Shown: positions 35,216-48,509, counted from the first letter of the stretch. The stretch is DNA of 64,000 nt from Portulaca oleracea (GCA_029582165.1 CM055876.1:22902817-22966816); one strand, 5' to 3'. Notes: generated from the sequence alone by a model not told the origin. Numbers and translations are program-made.

Positions 35216-36060
35216 GATGGAAAGACAAAGACCACCAAAGGGAGAGGGGAAGGAAATGAGCATTTCATTTCCGATGTGGGACGTGCGCTTGGGCATCACC
35301 ACAGACTGTGGTGGAGCGCAGAACTGATTCTGCAACCCAGGAGGACACCACGGACCGTGGTGTCCTTTGCCACCTCAATGGTGTTCCTCCTTTGCCCCTT
35401 TTGCGGTATTTCGGCCTCCTCGGTTCAATACCTTACTGATCTGGCCCTCTTTCTAACGTACAATTACCTTAGGGTACTGGCTTGTGTGACCCTGTGGGAC
35501 TAATTAACTATCACGGTTGTGATTGAACTGTTCAATCACCGCTTAAGAGATTTTCTAGCAAAGACATCAACCACCGTACCACGTTGGCTTGATTACTCGG
35601 TTGTATTTGAACATTGTCGGAGCACTCCCAATATATACTCCTTCGTATCATGAAACAATATAGTGTGGTCAAGGGCAGACATCACTGTGCTCATTCGTTG
35701 GCTCAATTTAATCTTGTTCCATGTTGTCATTACACTACTACTCGATTTGTGGTACTCATGTCTTGAACAATAGCATGGCAAAGTATTGTATGGTCGAACT
35801 GGATCTTAGTGTAGTCATGTAAGGGGGTTAATTAACTCCATCTACTGTCTTTACCTATGGTGATTGTGATTGACCTTCTACCTTCATTTGGATTTGTCCA
35901 CTTTATTGACCATATTGCAAACACAATGTGGTCACGATAGCCTCAATTTGTATCCTTCTTACTCAACACATGTGTGATGACCCATTGTACTTCTGAGTCT
36001 TAAGTTTCAATTAAGTGTTGTCACTCTGGTAACCACATTGCCGACACAGTACCATCCCCA
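35216..36060. other. Repeat-derived DNA without a gene
   Basis: 35216-35500 continues the block interrupted at 34056. It has two perfect-looking palindromes (CACCACAGACTGTGGTG near 35298, ACACCACGGACCGTGGTGT near 35343). From about 35640 GTGTGGTCA-type motifs resume, as in the Mutator-like block. Confidence 0.5.
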
Positions 36061-36830
36061 ACTGGAGTCTGGCGGGGTGGGGAGAATGATAGATATTCCT
36101 TGCTTGAACATGTAGATGAAATCGATGGATGATAATAGTGTTCTTGTTGATAATAATAAACTTGAAGAATGATAATCATAATCTGAAAGAGAAATATCAA
36201 AGAGCTTGAATCACTAAAGGAACCAAATATGGACTTGGATAAAGTCTAGGCCACCAGCAAGAACTATCAATTCATCATGAATTTGATAAAAGAAGGAAAT
36301 CCACCACAAATTCAATAAAGGAGAGACTTGCAACACCACCATTAACAAATGGATAAAGTAATCAAGATTTTGGAGAGAGAAGAAAGCTTCAAGCCTTTCC
36401 AATACATTCATATTCATCAATAGAAAAAAGTCCCTTCAAAATATAACATTGGGGTATTTATAGAAAAAGGGGAAAATAACAAAAATTAAACCCGGATCAG
36501 GCGTGTCGCGACTACGAAGTCTATTTCTAGCGGAAGGGGCCACTGGACCTGAAGGATGTCACGGGCGTGACCCATGAGGTAGCTGTGGCCCTTAAGATCA
36601 CGGTCGTGATAGGCACCTGTCAAAAACTAGGGAACGTCGCGGTCGTGAACCTTAACTTCACGGTCATGACCCTCTGGGCAAATTTCCTGCTGAACTTCCA
36701 ACATGCGTAACTTCTTCGTCCAGTCTCCATTTTGGGCCCATAATATATTGATGGAAAGTTCTCGATATCTACTTTATGTTCCCTAAATTTGAAGTCTATC
36801 GAAGTTGTATTAGTTATGATCTAAATAGTG
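36061..36830 (-). repeat. LTR-like segment of an unidentified retrotransposon
   Basis: On the minus strand a TATA box (CTATAAATACCCC at ~36452-36463) is preceded at ~36500-36665 by four imperfect palindromes of the type TCACGGTCGTGA. A leader-like stretch follows it. No LTR termini could be fixed. Confidence 0.45.
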
Positions 36831-38700
36831 AAGGCATGTTTATTTCAGCTTTTCAGGTTGGTCTTTCTCGCTTATTCTTGCCGAAAGATTCCGAGCCCCT
36901 TTAAATGCCCAAAGTAGGTTCCAATGAGGACTCGTAACTCCATCCCCATGGTTTGGGGTCCCACTTTCAGTGGACTCTGCACCAACGCCGGTCAAGCTAT
37001 GCCTCCAAGATCCCCAGTCCACCTTAAAATGGACACCAGAACCAAGCGACCATAGTTGGGTGGTGAGGGAGTCCCTAGGTGAGTTTGCGATCATAGATAT
37101 TTCAAAATTGAGTTGCCCCAATACGGTTCACCAACTGGCCAAACCGCTTACACAATGTGGTCACAATAGTTTCAGTTTGCATCTCTACTGCTCTATATAT
37201 GTGTGGTGACCCAGTTTACATTTAAATCTTAGGTCTCTATTAAATGTTTTCACTTGTTGACCACATTTCCTACATAGCGTTGTCTTAGTAGTTCCTTCCT
37301 ACCTTGTTAATACTCTTCATATGTGTGATGAACCATTTTAGTTCTAGGACTAACACGTTATATTTCTAAGACTAAATGGTGATCATGGTTGGCTACTCTA
37401 ATAACCATCTCCTATCCCCCCCCCCCCATTATTTTCGTTGGTTATTTTTCCAGCCATATGTTGCACCGTAAACGTGTGATCAGTACTGTATGTTAGTGTG
37501 GTCATAAATGTGTTTGTGAATAACATCAATTTTACCTTCTCATCAATGCCATAAACCCTAATCTTCATCCATCTGTGAATGTTAGTTCTTGAAAAAAACG
37601 TTAATGTCAGGGTTCGTTTGTATCAGAAAGAAACACAATGCACTCATTGAAAAAAAAAACCGCAACGGACCTGTTAATGTCCACCTGTGAATTTTATTTT
37701 TTGCTCAATTCGTCAGGGTTCGGTTGCTTCACTGTTAAACAGAACATAGTAGAGATGTCAGATGGAAATATGTGAAATTTGATTGAATTAATCTACAACA
37801 ATGGCTTCCCACACATGCTGCAATCAACCACCAGTATTTTTGACAAGATAATCAGATTTTTGCACCCCCCCCCCCCCCCATGATTCCTGTCAATCCCCCA
37901 ACAAACTGATTTGTTTAAAAAAGAAAATCAAAACCACTAGTGCGCATACAAATTTTGAAGGAGAAAGACAAAACTAATATCATCACATAAAAGAATGACA
38001 TAATAAAATATTCCAATGAAAATTATATGCTACGGACGTGAATAAAGTGACGCCAATGATGAATCATGTCATACTTCTTGCATCTGCAATTAAAATTCAT
38101 CATTTATTCGGTTATACAATTACATGAAACAAATTATATAGATTGAATTTAATGTGTGAAAGTTATATACCTCTTTGTGAAACCGTTTTTCCTCTCAATC
38201 TTGGGCCAATTAACATACTAATGCCCATGATGAACAAATCTTAAATGAGTTGAAGTGGTTAATGCTAAAAAATTCATCAAATGATAATAGAGAATTTGCT
38301 TCAATTACTAAAAGAGAATTTATTGTAAGAAACTCGAGGCTATAATATAATATGGTAATACCATAGATATCTTCAGATAAGTAGTAATATATCCTACAAC
38401 ATGGGTTGAAAGCACGAATTTGCGAACTATGAAAGCATATATACCCACTATCAAAATGCATGAGACAAACTTGAATCAAGACCCATAAAGTAACAAATTA
38501 AAAGAAAAATCACATAAAAAAACTAAGAAGAAAACAAAAATAAAATTACGTGTAAGCACCAAAATCTTACGAAATTTTGTTTGTCAAGACACATTCAAAA
38601 CACCACTGATGCTGGACATTTTATTAAGCTGAATCAATTGCCTTCAAGATTAACCAACAAAATGGAAGTAGTTTACAACTTTAATTTCAACACTTATAAT
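36831..38700. other. No gene seen; poly-C tracts
   Basis: GTGGTCA-type motifs continue to ~37505. TTCCTTCCTACCTTG near 37292 may be a decayed Mutator-family terminus. C runs lie at 37416-37427 (12) and 37865-37879 (15). The ORFs show no domain. Confidence 0.5.
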
Positions 38701-39091
38701 TTGAGAGTTGTATTAGGGAAGTTGAAGAGTCTCGGGTTCCATACTCTTCTCGCGTCGCCTTTTCCAAGAGATCCGCCTCCACCACAACGAGCCTCGAGGT
38801 ACAATTCCTGGTGAAATCTGGTTATCAAAAGATAGTCTCGGCCATCTTTTTGATGGGTTCCGAGACCCTCTAAGGAGGCTCGTGAGTATTACCGACCCCG
38901 GAGGCCTTGGGACCGTACTTCGTACGAGGCCGTCTCAAGATGTCATAGATATTTGGTGCCGGGTTTCGGGTGTGATCCCGGGTGACTAAAACACAAGGGA
39001 AGAGGGTTTTCCGAGCCGTGCCACGCTGGAGAGTGCAAAGGGAGGTTGCCAGGATGGTTGCCCCCACTACGATATCCGTAGCGCGCGCTAT
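38701..39091 (+). repeat. Left part of an older LTR, interrupted
   Basis: GC-rich repeat-like sequence ending in GCTAT at 39087-39091, where the solo LTR is inserted. It continues at 42135. Confidence 0.5.
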
Positions 39092-39650
39092 TGTAACACT
39101 CCCAGATTCATAATCACCGAATTATTACTAACCATTTCATGACCCAGTTATTAGCGCAACAGATTAAAGGAATTCGAAGGCATTACCGCCGTCCATCAAC
39201 CTGGACAAGGCTAACAACCCAAATTCTTAAACAAGACACCAAATACGACAAAACATACCCAAAGATGGACTTGAACATATACAACCACAAGTGTGCCATG
39301 CTAGATTAGAACCAACCCATAACAATTCAACCCTGATTATACATCCAGGATTCACATACGTCAACTATATCAAACAAGTACATCAAAAATATAAGTTGAC
39401 TTCATTAACACAAAGGGAGACTTCCCGTTTGCCAACTTAACCCGACTTCTGATCGATGCTTGATTTATCAGCACTAAAGGTACCACCTAAAACAAAACAT
39501 AAAAAAAATTACGCAGATGAGTTGAAACTCAATACGCATACCCCATGTACAGTAAAATAAACTTAGACAATTCATTTTATTTTGCCATTTCAATTCATTT
39601 TAAAACAAATATAAAAGAAATAAAATAACAACACTTAAAACTTGCTTGCC

Positions 39651-39710
<60 letters not shown>

Positions 39711-42134
39711 CTTGATTGTCCCTTACTTGCGATCATCGGACTAAGCCTCCGTATGCGCATACCCGGACCGATCGGGAGGTCCGGATAGGTTGACACTGGC
39801 CAGGTATTGACTTGGGTAGTGTACTATGGCACAAGTAACTTGGGTCGGGGCCATATTTACGTGAGAAAAACATATAAACATTACTCAATTACATTACAAT
39901 TATTAAACTTGCTTACTTGAACTCAAATAAATGAGTTTTGGATAGAGTACAAGCAATATGCGTACCTTGTAGCTGAACCGACGGTGAAGTAACTTGAACT
40001 TGGGCGGACTTGAACAAATAGTAGCAACGACATCTTGAACAATACTTGAGATAAGAATAATGAAAAGGAATTAAGTGTGGTTCTTGGTAAGGAAGAAATT
40101 TCCTAAATAAATCAATAAAGGAAAAATTCCTAATAAATTGGAAGGCTTTGGAAATTTTCATGACAACTTGGAAAGGCATAACTTTTTCCACACGTCTCGA
40201 AAAACTTTGCAAGAGGATATTTTGGAAAGCTAAATTTAAGTCCTACAACTTCCTAGTTAAGAGTCAAAGCTAAAAACAATTGAAAAGGGATGAACTTTAC
40301 GATATAGCAATGTTGTTCTGCAGAATAAACATAGTCAGGAGTGATACTTCGGAAAACTATAACTCAAGCTCTAAGTATCGGTTGAGTGCTCATGAGCAAT
40401 CTACGGAAAGCTTGAATCGCATGCTACAACTCTTATGTTGACTATTATCTCATATAAACCTTGGAAATACTTCAAAGAATGCCTTGAACAAAATTCTCTC
40501 TCTAAATTTCTGGGCAAAAACATATTTACTGGGCTGAATTTAATAGGTCATAACTTTCTCCTCCGATATTCAATAAACGCATAAAAACACATTCCAGAAA
40601 GCTTGCGGAACATACTACAACTTTCATTTTTAACACTTAGGCTAATAAGGTCTATTTAATACTTAAAATTTCCCACAAACATACTGCCCTAAAAAAACGT
40701 ATATGACAGAATACCCATATTAATTTCGTTATAACTTGAGTTATACACATCGAAATCTCGAAATTCCAAAGCCGGGTGCAAACTACTACTTAAGGCTATC
40801 AACCTACAAATTGTTTCATTTACGTGATGTCTCGATTGTTCCAGAAAATCCAGAATACAAATTTGAGCCTCTCGTTGATATTTAAATTGATTTTACACTT
40901 TAAACCACTTCTCAAGTGTATTCTTTTCATATCTAACATCTCTAAACAATAGAATATACCATAGTTCACTCATCTTTTGATTCTCAAAGCTTAGACAAGG
41001 CTTAATTCCAATAGTATCACTACCATCTAGTAAAATTCCTCTTAAAACACAACACTAGAAATTGGAAATCACACTCAACCTTTCTAATATCACATATTAT
41101 CAACATATAAACATGAATAAACAAGAAAGACTTCACTTTATGAACAAATCACACAAAAATGCCACATGCATGTATCATCCCTTGAAATTCACTAATCTTC
41201 CTTCACATACTTCTCAAAATTCATCACCAAAACAACTCAATTACTAATCTAGGATAGTACTTCACTTAGAAATTAATATGCATAACTAAACTTTATCATT
41301 TCAACACAATCCCAATAAACTCTTACTTGAATCTCCCAATTAATAGCATACTTGACTCTTCAATTATTAATAAAAAATCTCAAAATTAAAAATTCTACTC
41401 TTCTTATCTTGTCTAAACAAGTAATTATGCCAAGAAATTCATACTTGGTATCATCCACTCAAGAAACTTGAATTGAGAGTTTAGGGTTTAGAATTTACCT
41501 CAGAAAGGAATGGAAAGAAGAGGAACAGGGGGTGTGGCGGTGCCGGTCTTTTGACGCCAGCGGCCATCGTCGCAGCAGTAGGGGGAGGGGGTGAAGGACG
41601 ATCATGGGTCAGAGAGAAAGATGGAGCAGAACTACGTTATGCTTGAAGTGGAATGGAGAAAAAAACAAAACAAATGAGAGAAGGGAGGGTGGGCTTGCTT
41701 AAATAAAAGGCCCGGTAAAAAATAAAAAAAAATAAAAAAACTCCATCAATTTACTTCTCCTCCTTATAATTATTTCTCCCTTAACCTGATATTATTAACT
41801 TGGGTTCCCGAATAAAATTTTATGAGGCCAATTATGAGAAACTTCAACAATAAAAATTTCATGAGTACTCTCGTTTCTAATAATAATAATTCGGAATAAG
41901 ACATTGGGTTGACGAGCAATTGTCAGACAAATGATCCAAATATTCTGGTTTACTAAGAAAGATCGGGAATATTACTTGAGGAGTATCTACTGAAATTACT
42001 AAACTGGAGACTTGATGGTCGTTGCACTGTTCAAGTCCTGCAAAACGAAACAGTTAGATGAATTGAAATGCGTGACTTTGGTCACTTAACTTAATTAAAC
42101 GACATTATGGTCTATTTAACGTTGGGTTATTACA
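39092..42134 (-). mobile_element. 3.04 kb solo LTR with exact GCTAT duplication
   Basis: It starts TGTAACACTCCC and ends GGTTATTACA. The 5-bp GCTAT occurs on both sides (39087-39091 and 42135-42139). It has a (TTA)n tract at 39651-39710 and a GC-rich block at ~41515-41640 that begins GAAAGAAGAGGAACAGGGGG. That layout and the GAAAGAAACAGGGGG phrase resemble the LTRs at 1-12567, suggesting the same broad class and orientation. There are no internal genes. Confidence 0.88.
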
Positions 42135-42800
42135 GCTATGCGTGCAAGGGGGAATTGGGAGGTGGCCAGAACGGCGTAACACCCGCGACGCTTTGAACCC
42201 AAAAACGTCGTGCCCGCGGACCCACGCATTTTCGTTTTCGCCTAGTTCCTTCCGCAGAGGCGTCGCGCCCGCGACGACCCAGTTTTACGCATTTTCTTCG
42301 GCTTAAACAACTGCGTTTAGTGACTTAATTGCCTTATATAAATACAATTTTCCCTGTATTTCACAGCAAATTTTGATGATTAATGTTAATGAAGAGCTAG
42401 GGTTGCTCCCTAATATTTCCCTCAAATCTTGTTTTACTTTATCCATTGTTAATAGTGGTGTTAACAAGTTATTCCTTTATTGATTAGTGGTGGATTATTC
42501 CTTTTATCCAAAATCATATCCAAATGCCTTTGGGTGTCAAGCTTGTTGTTAGTTGATCAATTTTGGGTTGTTATTCATTATTACTTCCATTTCAATCAAG
42601 GATTCAAGAAATTATATCATCCATCAACTCTATATTCATTGTCAAGCAAGGAGGTTCTTCAATCTCTTCAATTGACTGCATATTCAACTCAAGCTATTGA
42701 TTTTCCACCATGCCCATACGCTCTAGAAGTCGACATCATCGCCTTCATCAAACCTTATCGTATCAGCAAGCAATGATGACGCTAAAGGCGAATAAGCACC
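42135..42800 (+). repeat. Right part of the interrupted older LTR, with TATA box
   Basis: It resumes after the GCTAT duplication. GTCGCG/CGCGAC-type palindromic words repeat at 42160-42290. TTATATAAATAC at 42334-42345 looks like the LTR promoter. The transcribed-looking part to ~42790 contains a 98-residue ORF without any domain. The outer boundary is not defined. Confidence 0.5.
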
Positions 42801-43520
42801 GACAATAAGACAATGATGATGACTTTATATTTCAGGGATTGTCGTTCATAGCCACCAACCGAAATGGGAGGGATCGTTTCCGAACTGGGTGTTTCGGCGA
42901 GTCTGAAAAAAGGAGTAAGACAAAGAGGGGCGTGAAAGGACAGAGATGAGGAGGCGACTCTAAAACTGTCCAGAAGCCTATTTATGTTGATGGGGATAAA
43001 TATAAAGAGTTATAATTGAAAAAGAAAATTAAATATTAAAGGTGGTTATAACTACAAATATTAAAGGATAATAAAATTAAATATTGAAGGTGGTTATAAC
43101 TGCAAAAATTAAGGATAATAACTGTAAAGGTTTAGAGTTATAATTTGGGTAAAATTGTACTATATTTTTTATCAGCAGGAAAAGTAGTTACTGATTTTTA
43201 TTTATCTAAATTCTCATTAGCTAGAAAGACCGAAATTCACTCACATCTTACAATTTCAAAATTCAAATATACTACTTCTATATATTAATAGATTGAAAGT
43301 CGAAAAAAGCTCTAGTTCACATTTAAGATGCCACAGAACAAATTGCATCAGCTATTAACTGGATATAAGTGAAGAATATCTTGATAAAAAAGCAATTAGG
43401 GGGAAATCGAGGATGTTGTGACTCTTGTAATTGATTAACTATTAGAAATTATAAGAAGAAAATTTTAGGTGGAAGGTAATGTCTTTATCTTTATCAGATC
43501 ATAGCTTCATATATGGCATG
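42801..43520. other. No gene seen
   Basis: Two similar phrases containing GGTGGTTATAACT(A/G)CAAA occur near 43041 and 43090. Otherwise AT-rich. Confidence 0.5.
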
Positions 43521-43528
43521 GCATCCGC

Positions 43529-44021
43529 TAGACTTGTCAGATCGGGTGCGTTATGCGTCGTCATATATCGAGTTTGGATAAATACGGATTCAGACGTATT
43601 TCAGGTTAGGATAAATATAGATGTTGTATATCAATTTTGGGCCACCTTGGGTTATAATTGCGGCATTTTTTCCATTTTTTTTCTTTTAAAAATTTATCTC
43701 TAAATACTATTTTTATTTAATATACATAATAAAATATGATTATCTTTTAGTAACTATATATTATTATAAATGTTTCAACTAAAATTAGAGAAATAAAAGA
43801 TGAATGAGTTACTGTTATAGTTTAATAGTTAGGAAGTCCAACTAAAAATCACAAATTCTAATAGATTTGAATTTCAAAAAAAAAATTTGGGTCAAGCGGG
43901 GGGTTGGGTTGACCCGCTAATTTACGTGTATTTCAAGTTTGGTTTATTTCAAGTTTTGGTCAAAAAAATCTTATCCAAAGCCCAAAATTTCAACGGATCA
44001 GGTCAAAGATTGACAGGTCTA
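43529..44021. mobile_element. hAT-type MITE
   Basis: 493 bp. The inverted ends are TAGACTTGTCAGATC and, from the right, TAGACCTGTCAATC. The 8-bp flanks GCATCCGC (43521-43528) and GCATCCAC (44022-44029) match at 7 of 8, the length expected for hAT. It does not code for protein. Confidence 0.88.
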
Positions 44022-45252
44022 GCATCCACGATCCATCGTTCTCCATCAATAATATTAATTAGGATGAGTCATTCTCAAATAATGGCGGTGCTAACTGTTG
44101 AGTTGAATACATTCTTAATTCTTCCTACGAATATCCTTCATTTTATGTTTAATTCTCACAATTTGCATGCTAACCCGGTCGTACAACCTTACAAAACGAA
44201 GCACAACGTCACAAGGTTCGTTTGCTCCACCAGAAATTTCATGCTAATATTAAATAGCATATTCTTAGGAAATTATATAACAACAATGCAACCATAATAA
44301 TAATAATAATAATAATGATAATAATAGTTTTCGTTGAAAACACTCGACGTGTCTTCAACAACTTTTAAGTGACATTAACATATTTTTAAGAGATATTCTA
44401 CATTTGTCAAGACAATATACAGAGTATGTGGCAATTGGCATCGAGTCTATTGGCAACGATTCAATGATATCATTATATAGTACTACTCTCTCTCTTCAAT
44501 ATTATTTCTCGCTCAAAAAATTGTGTTAGGTCAAATATTGTAAATTGTTGATGATCAACTTCTTTAACAGATATAATGATTTATTATATAAAATTTTTAT
44601 CATTATATTAATGAAAAATATTATAAAAATATATTGTAATTGATAGTAAAATATTATTTGAAATTTTTTTATCAAATAATAATATTAAACACCGTAAAAA
44701 TCAACTAAATGACAAATAAGAAATATCATATTTACAACATTCAGGAATACAATAAATTTTCCGTAAGCAAGACCCAAAAAAAAAAAAAGGGGCTTATGTT
44801 CCTGGCTCGGTTGTCCGCCATTCTTATTTGTTTAGTGTTGAAATTTTTTAAAATACCGAAATACATTTGTCGGTGTGAAATTAAGCTTATATGCATGAAT
44901 ATTATTGAATTAATTGGAGTCCCTTGATTCGAGGCCCATTACAGGGAGACTGGTTCAAATGTTGAAATACATATAAATTTCATTCAAAGTAATGGGGAAG
45001 GCAATTCATTTGATTTTGAGGTTTTTCCCTTTTTTTTTAAAGGGAGCTAACAGTTCATAACTCACGTCCTTCAAAGTTAGACCCGAATTAAATCAGGTTT
45101 AGTCATCATTCTACATTATTTGTCACTATAAATCATATGTGTATAACCTAGGAAGACATTAACTGTTTTTTTTTTTAAAAAAAAATGTTAAGTGAGAGGG
45201 GTTATTAGAGATTTCTTCTTAGTAGTTAATGTTTGAAAACAATAACTATTAA
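44022..45252. other. No gene seen
   Basis: AT-rich. There is a short (TAA)n tract at ~44297-44317. 44481-44700 resembles a decayed Stowaway interior but lacks a clear second end. Confidence 0.5.
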
Positions 45253-45549
45253 GGTCATGTTCTTTTATAGGTTGCGATGCGGGTGTAGTGCGGTATCACA
45301 ATTTACTATACTACTCAATATTTTTCTATAGTTCACCACATTTTACTACACTCATTACCAATATATCTCCTCACTTTTCTCTCTCATCACTTTTCTCCTC
45401 TATTTTTCACATTTTCTCTCTTCACATCCCACATCAGTCACACTTTCTACAAATTTTAGCATAGGATTCTACATCTTACCATGTTTTTTCACAATTTCAC
45501 CACATCTCACCATTTTCACAGTCTACCAACCGCACAAAAGAACAATGTC
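45253..45549. mobile_element. Tourist/Harbinger-like MITE, family copy 1
   Basis: 297 bp. The ends are GGTCATGTTCTTTTATAGG and, inverted, GACATTGTTCTTTTGTGCGG. TAA lies on both sides (45250-45252 and 45550-45552). Related to the copies at 51232 and 59569. Confidence 0.8.
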
Positions 45550-45955
45550 TAAGTGTTGCAAAGCTACAATTTCTCCTAGGCCGCAAATATTGCTGATAAT
45601 TGTCTTCACTCACACTCTATTTGGAAAATTTTTGAGATTACTCCGAGCCAAACATATTTAATAGTAAAATTTTCAAGAACAAGTTTCATAAACGAAAGGT
45701 TCAAGTAAGTAATATAACTATATAAATAGTATTTCAATCATTTAAAGCCACAATTTAACAATGTATTGAGATAGAACCGATAAATGCTCAAAGCATCAAT
45801 GATTGACTCAACAAATTATCACCAATCCTTCTACCATGTTTTATTTTCACTTTAACTCTGCTCAAAAAAACTTTACAAGAAGTTACTCATCCTAATATTA
45901 CTCTTAGTCAAATATATTTAAGTGTGGAATTCTTAAGGAATGAACTTCAGTTCTT

Positions 45956-48493
45956 TTTTTTTTTTTTTGATAATTTGCGGTCAAGAGACCCTTTTATTCA
46001 AAATAAAAGTTGGGCTTTAAAAAACAAGCCGACAATTGAAATGAGAACAGACGACAAAGACCCAAACTGAAACTCTTCTACCAACGAAGTCTAAACCATG
46101 AAAACACACCATAGACAAAATTACTGCAGCTACACCAGGGTAAAATGCAGATAACGTTTGAAAATTCTGAGGCTGTGTTGCAAGCTCAATGAAGATGATT
46201 TACTGCATAAGCATGCTTTCATTTCCAATTGAAAGACCAAGGATCTAGCCTCCAGTTTACCCCACCAACACTTGTGTTTTCCATTAATCTTGTCAGAAGC
46301 CCCAACAACAACTTTCCATCGCCCACATCATGCAGAACCCAACTACAAGGGAGAATTGCAACATAGCACCAACAAGTGTATTCACCATATGGATGATTAT
46401 GAGCTGAGCCACCAAAAGATAGGTTTCCACATCAATTTTTAGCTTTTTGTCTTGGAAGCAAAGAACTGTTTTAGACAGAGCAATTGGCAGCCTTGACTTG
46501 AGAACTAGTACAGCAGGCAACACTTCAAATATAGCACCCTTCTCCATATCAAGAATCATTTCCAAGAGACCCCAACTAACCACCAAACACTCAAATTGAA
46601 CCTTTCCTGAATGCAGCTAGTAGAAACATCAAAGTAGACAGTAGAATTTCTTCAAAGCCCCTCACAATATACTACAAATTTCAAATTTAAAGATTTTCAC
46701 CTTCAAGAGAAGGTGAGAAATTTTTCCCAGATGCTCTCTTCCTCCTATCACTTTCTTTGATCTTCTTTTTCTTCCTAGCAGAGAGCTTGTCTTCGAAATG
46801 TTTCTTTGGATTGATGTTTTTCTTGGCTCTCATAAAATCGTTGTCCAATTCGAATTTAATAGCTTTCTCAACAATAAGCTTTCTTGCATTCGTTATAGAT
46901 TCACAACCAGATGAAAGAGAGCTAACTTCATCGTCATCAAGATCCTTGGGTATATCATCAACAGCTTGATGATTGGATTGATTTAGAGAATCAGAATGAA
47001 ATTGAGGTTTAGAACCAATCACAACCTCAACAGATTTTTCAAACCCACGGACCTTTTCGTTGCCCATAGCAGTTGTTGCACTAACCAGCAGAAGATCATT
47101 TATTACTGGCACAATTGCCAGTGAACCATTGTTGGCTGACTCAGACTCCAAGACTACAGTCTGCCAGTTCATTTCCTCTTCATGGAGCAACTCCACTTCA
47201 TTCCAAGCCTGCACTCCTAGCAACTTAATTAACTCATCTTTCAATGCATTGGTATGCTCATTCAATCTTCTCACCTCCTCGATACGCCCACTACTCGATA
47301 ATTGCTTCAATAACTCCAAGGAGTTGCCTGATGGACTTCTGTCACCGTGACCAGACTGTTGATTCGGATTCCTGCCTGAAGAATTGCGCACATGGTTGCC
47401 AGAGAATAACGGAGAACCTGGCACGTTTTCGTTACTGTCTTGGTAGATATCTTCATCTTCCCTAGAACTCTTATCACTATCGCAAGAGAACACGAGTTCA
47501 GATACGCCATTGCTTTGATCATGCACTATTGATAGAGGAATGAAATGCAAACTGATTTCCCGGATGAAGACTTTGAAAGCGCAATTCTGAATGTCAAGTA
47601 GAATTACATTGTCAATCTTTCTGAATACCTCAGTTTGAATGAGAGCCCTCATGACTTCAAACTTATTGGTGGACGATATGCATCTAGCAAGTGACAACGG
47701 CTTGCCCCAGGGTTGAGTACATTTTTGAAAATTTTCCCACACCCATCCATGAGGGGGGACTCCAATAATGTCAACCCAAACCCTTCTTGACTCAGCCGTC
47801 TCATACTTTGTCCATGGTTTGATCTCAGAAAAACCAATTATTCAACTCCAAAGGATTTGCAAGCACTTCCTCCATTTCATTGATAGAGGCAAATGTGATG
47901 AGAAATTTCACACCATTAAGCGTCGTGATCTTTGAAACAGGACCAAAGTTGTCCTTGATTAGAGAATCTAGTGAGTCAAGATCTCTTGGGGAATCAAACG
48001 TGCAGACAAGGCTCTTTGGAAGCCAATCCAAAAAAATCTTCATTTATGTCACCGTTTACTCTGTATTTCACATGAACTGATTTTGCACTGCTTGCTGAAG
48101 TCGACTTTTTAGGAACCCAAACAACCGAATTCCTCTTGCCTGCTCTCTTCTCCTTCGCCCAATCAACAATAATTCTTTTCCCTCTGATAGATGCATTATG
48201 TAGTTGGTTGATACATACAGCAGCATCCTGAGACTTCCAAACTTCAACGAACCCAAAATTCGACCATGCTTGTCTTCTATTGATGATGACAGCAGACTTG
48301 ATATCTGCATACTTCCTAATCATCCCTCTCAGGCCATATTTGTCTAAAACCTTTGGTAGATTGCTTATGAAGAGCTTTGCCGAAGACTTTCTAAAATCTC
48401 CCCACCCAGATTCGCCCTCCTCACTTCCTCTCTCTTGCCCTCTCTCTCCCTCTCGCCCTCTCATATTCTCTCTCAAACCATTTGGATTTCCCC
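45956..48493 (-). mobile_element. ORF1-only (half) LINE with 16-bp target duplication and poly(A)
   Basis: On the minus strand the element starts at 48493 (GGGGAAATCC) and ends in a poly(A) tail (poly-T 45952-45968 on plus). ATGAACTTCAGTTCTT occurs at both edges (45940-45955 and 48494-48509), the mark of LINE-type retroposition. It contains an L1-type ORF1 followed by ~730 bp of non-coding 3' sequence. No endonuclease or reverse transcriptase is present. Confidence 0.88.
46687..48476 (-). pseudogene. LINE ORF1 protein: RRM plus DUF4283-like region
   Basis: The first frame (48476-47994) holds an RRM: RNP2 KLFISNLP and RNP1 SNFGFVEV, then a basic RGKRIIVDWAKEKRAGKR. After one frame change at an A7 run (48030-48036), the second frame (to 47825) reads FGPVSKITTLNGVKFLITF. 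After another at an A5 run (47829-47833), the third frame continues with PWTKYETAESRRVWVDIIGV and PPHGWVWENFQ, the usual plant LINE ORF1 core. It then runs on for ~300 residues to an acidic and finally Lys/Arg-rich C-terminus (ARKKKKIKESDRRKRASG). Plant L1 ORF1 proteins bind element RNA for retroposition. Only two single-base breaks, both in homopolymers, separate this from an open frame. It could instead be called a retrocopy of an RRM gene, but the DUF4283-like part argues for a LINE. Confidence 0.8.
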
Positions 48494-48509
48494 ATGAACT
48501 TCAGTTCTT

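Noticed and set aside
42480..42776. 98-residue plus ORF
   Set aside because: Lies in the transcribed part of an LTR-like segment and shows no domain.
44481..44700. Stowaway MITE
   Set aside because: Only a weak left end and Stowaway-like interior; no matching right end or TA pair could be fixed.
47060..47465. Plus ORFs over the LINE ORF1
   Set aside because: Antisense shadows of the minus-strand ORF1.
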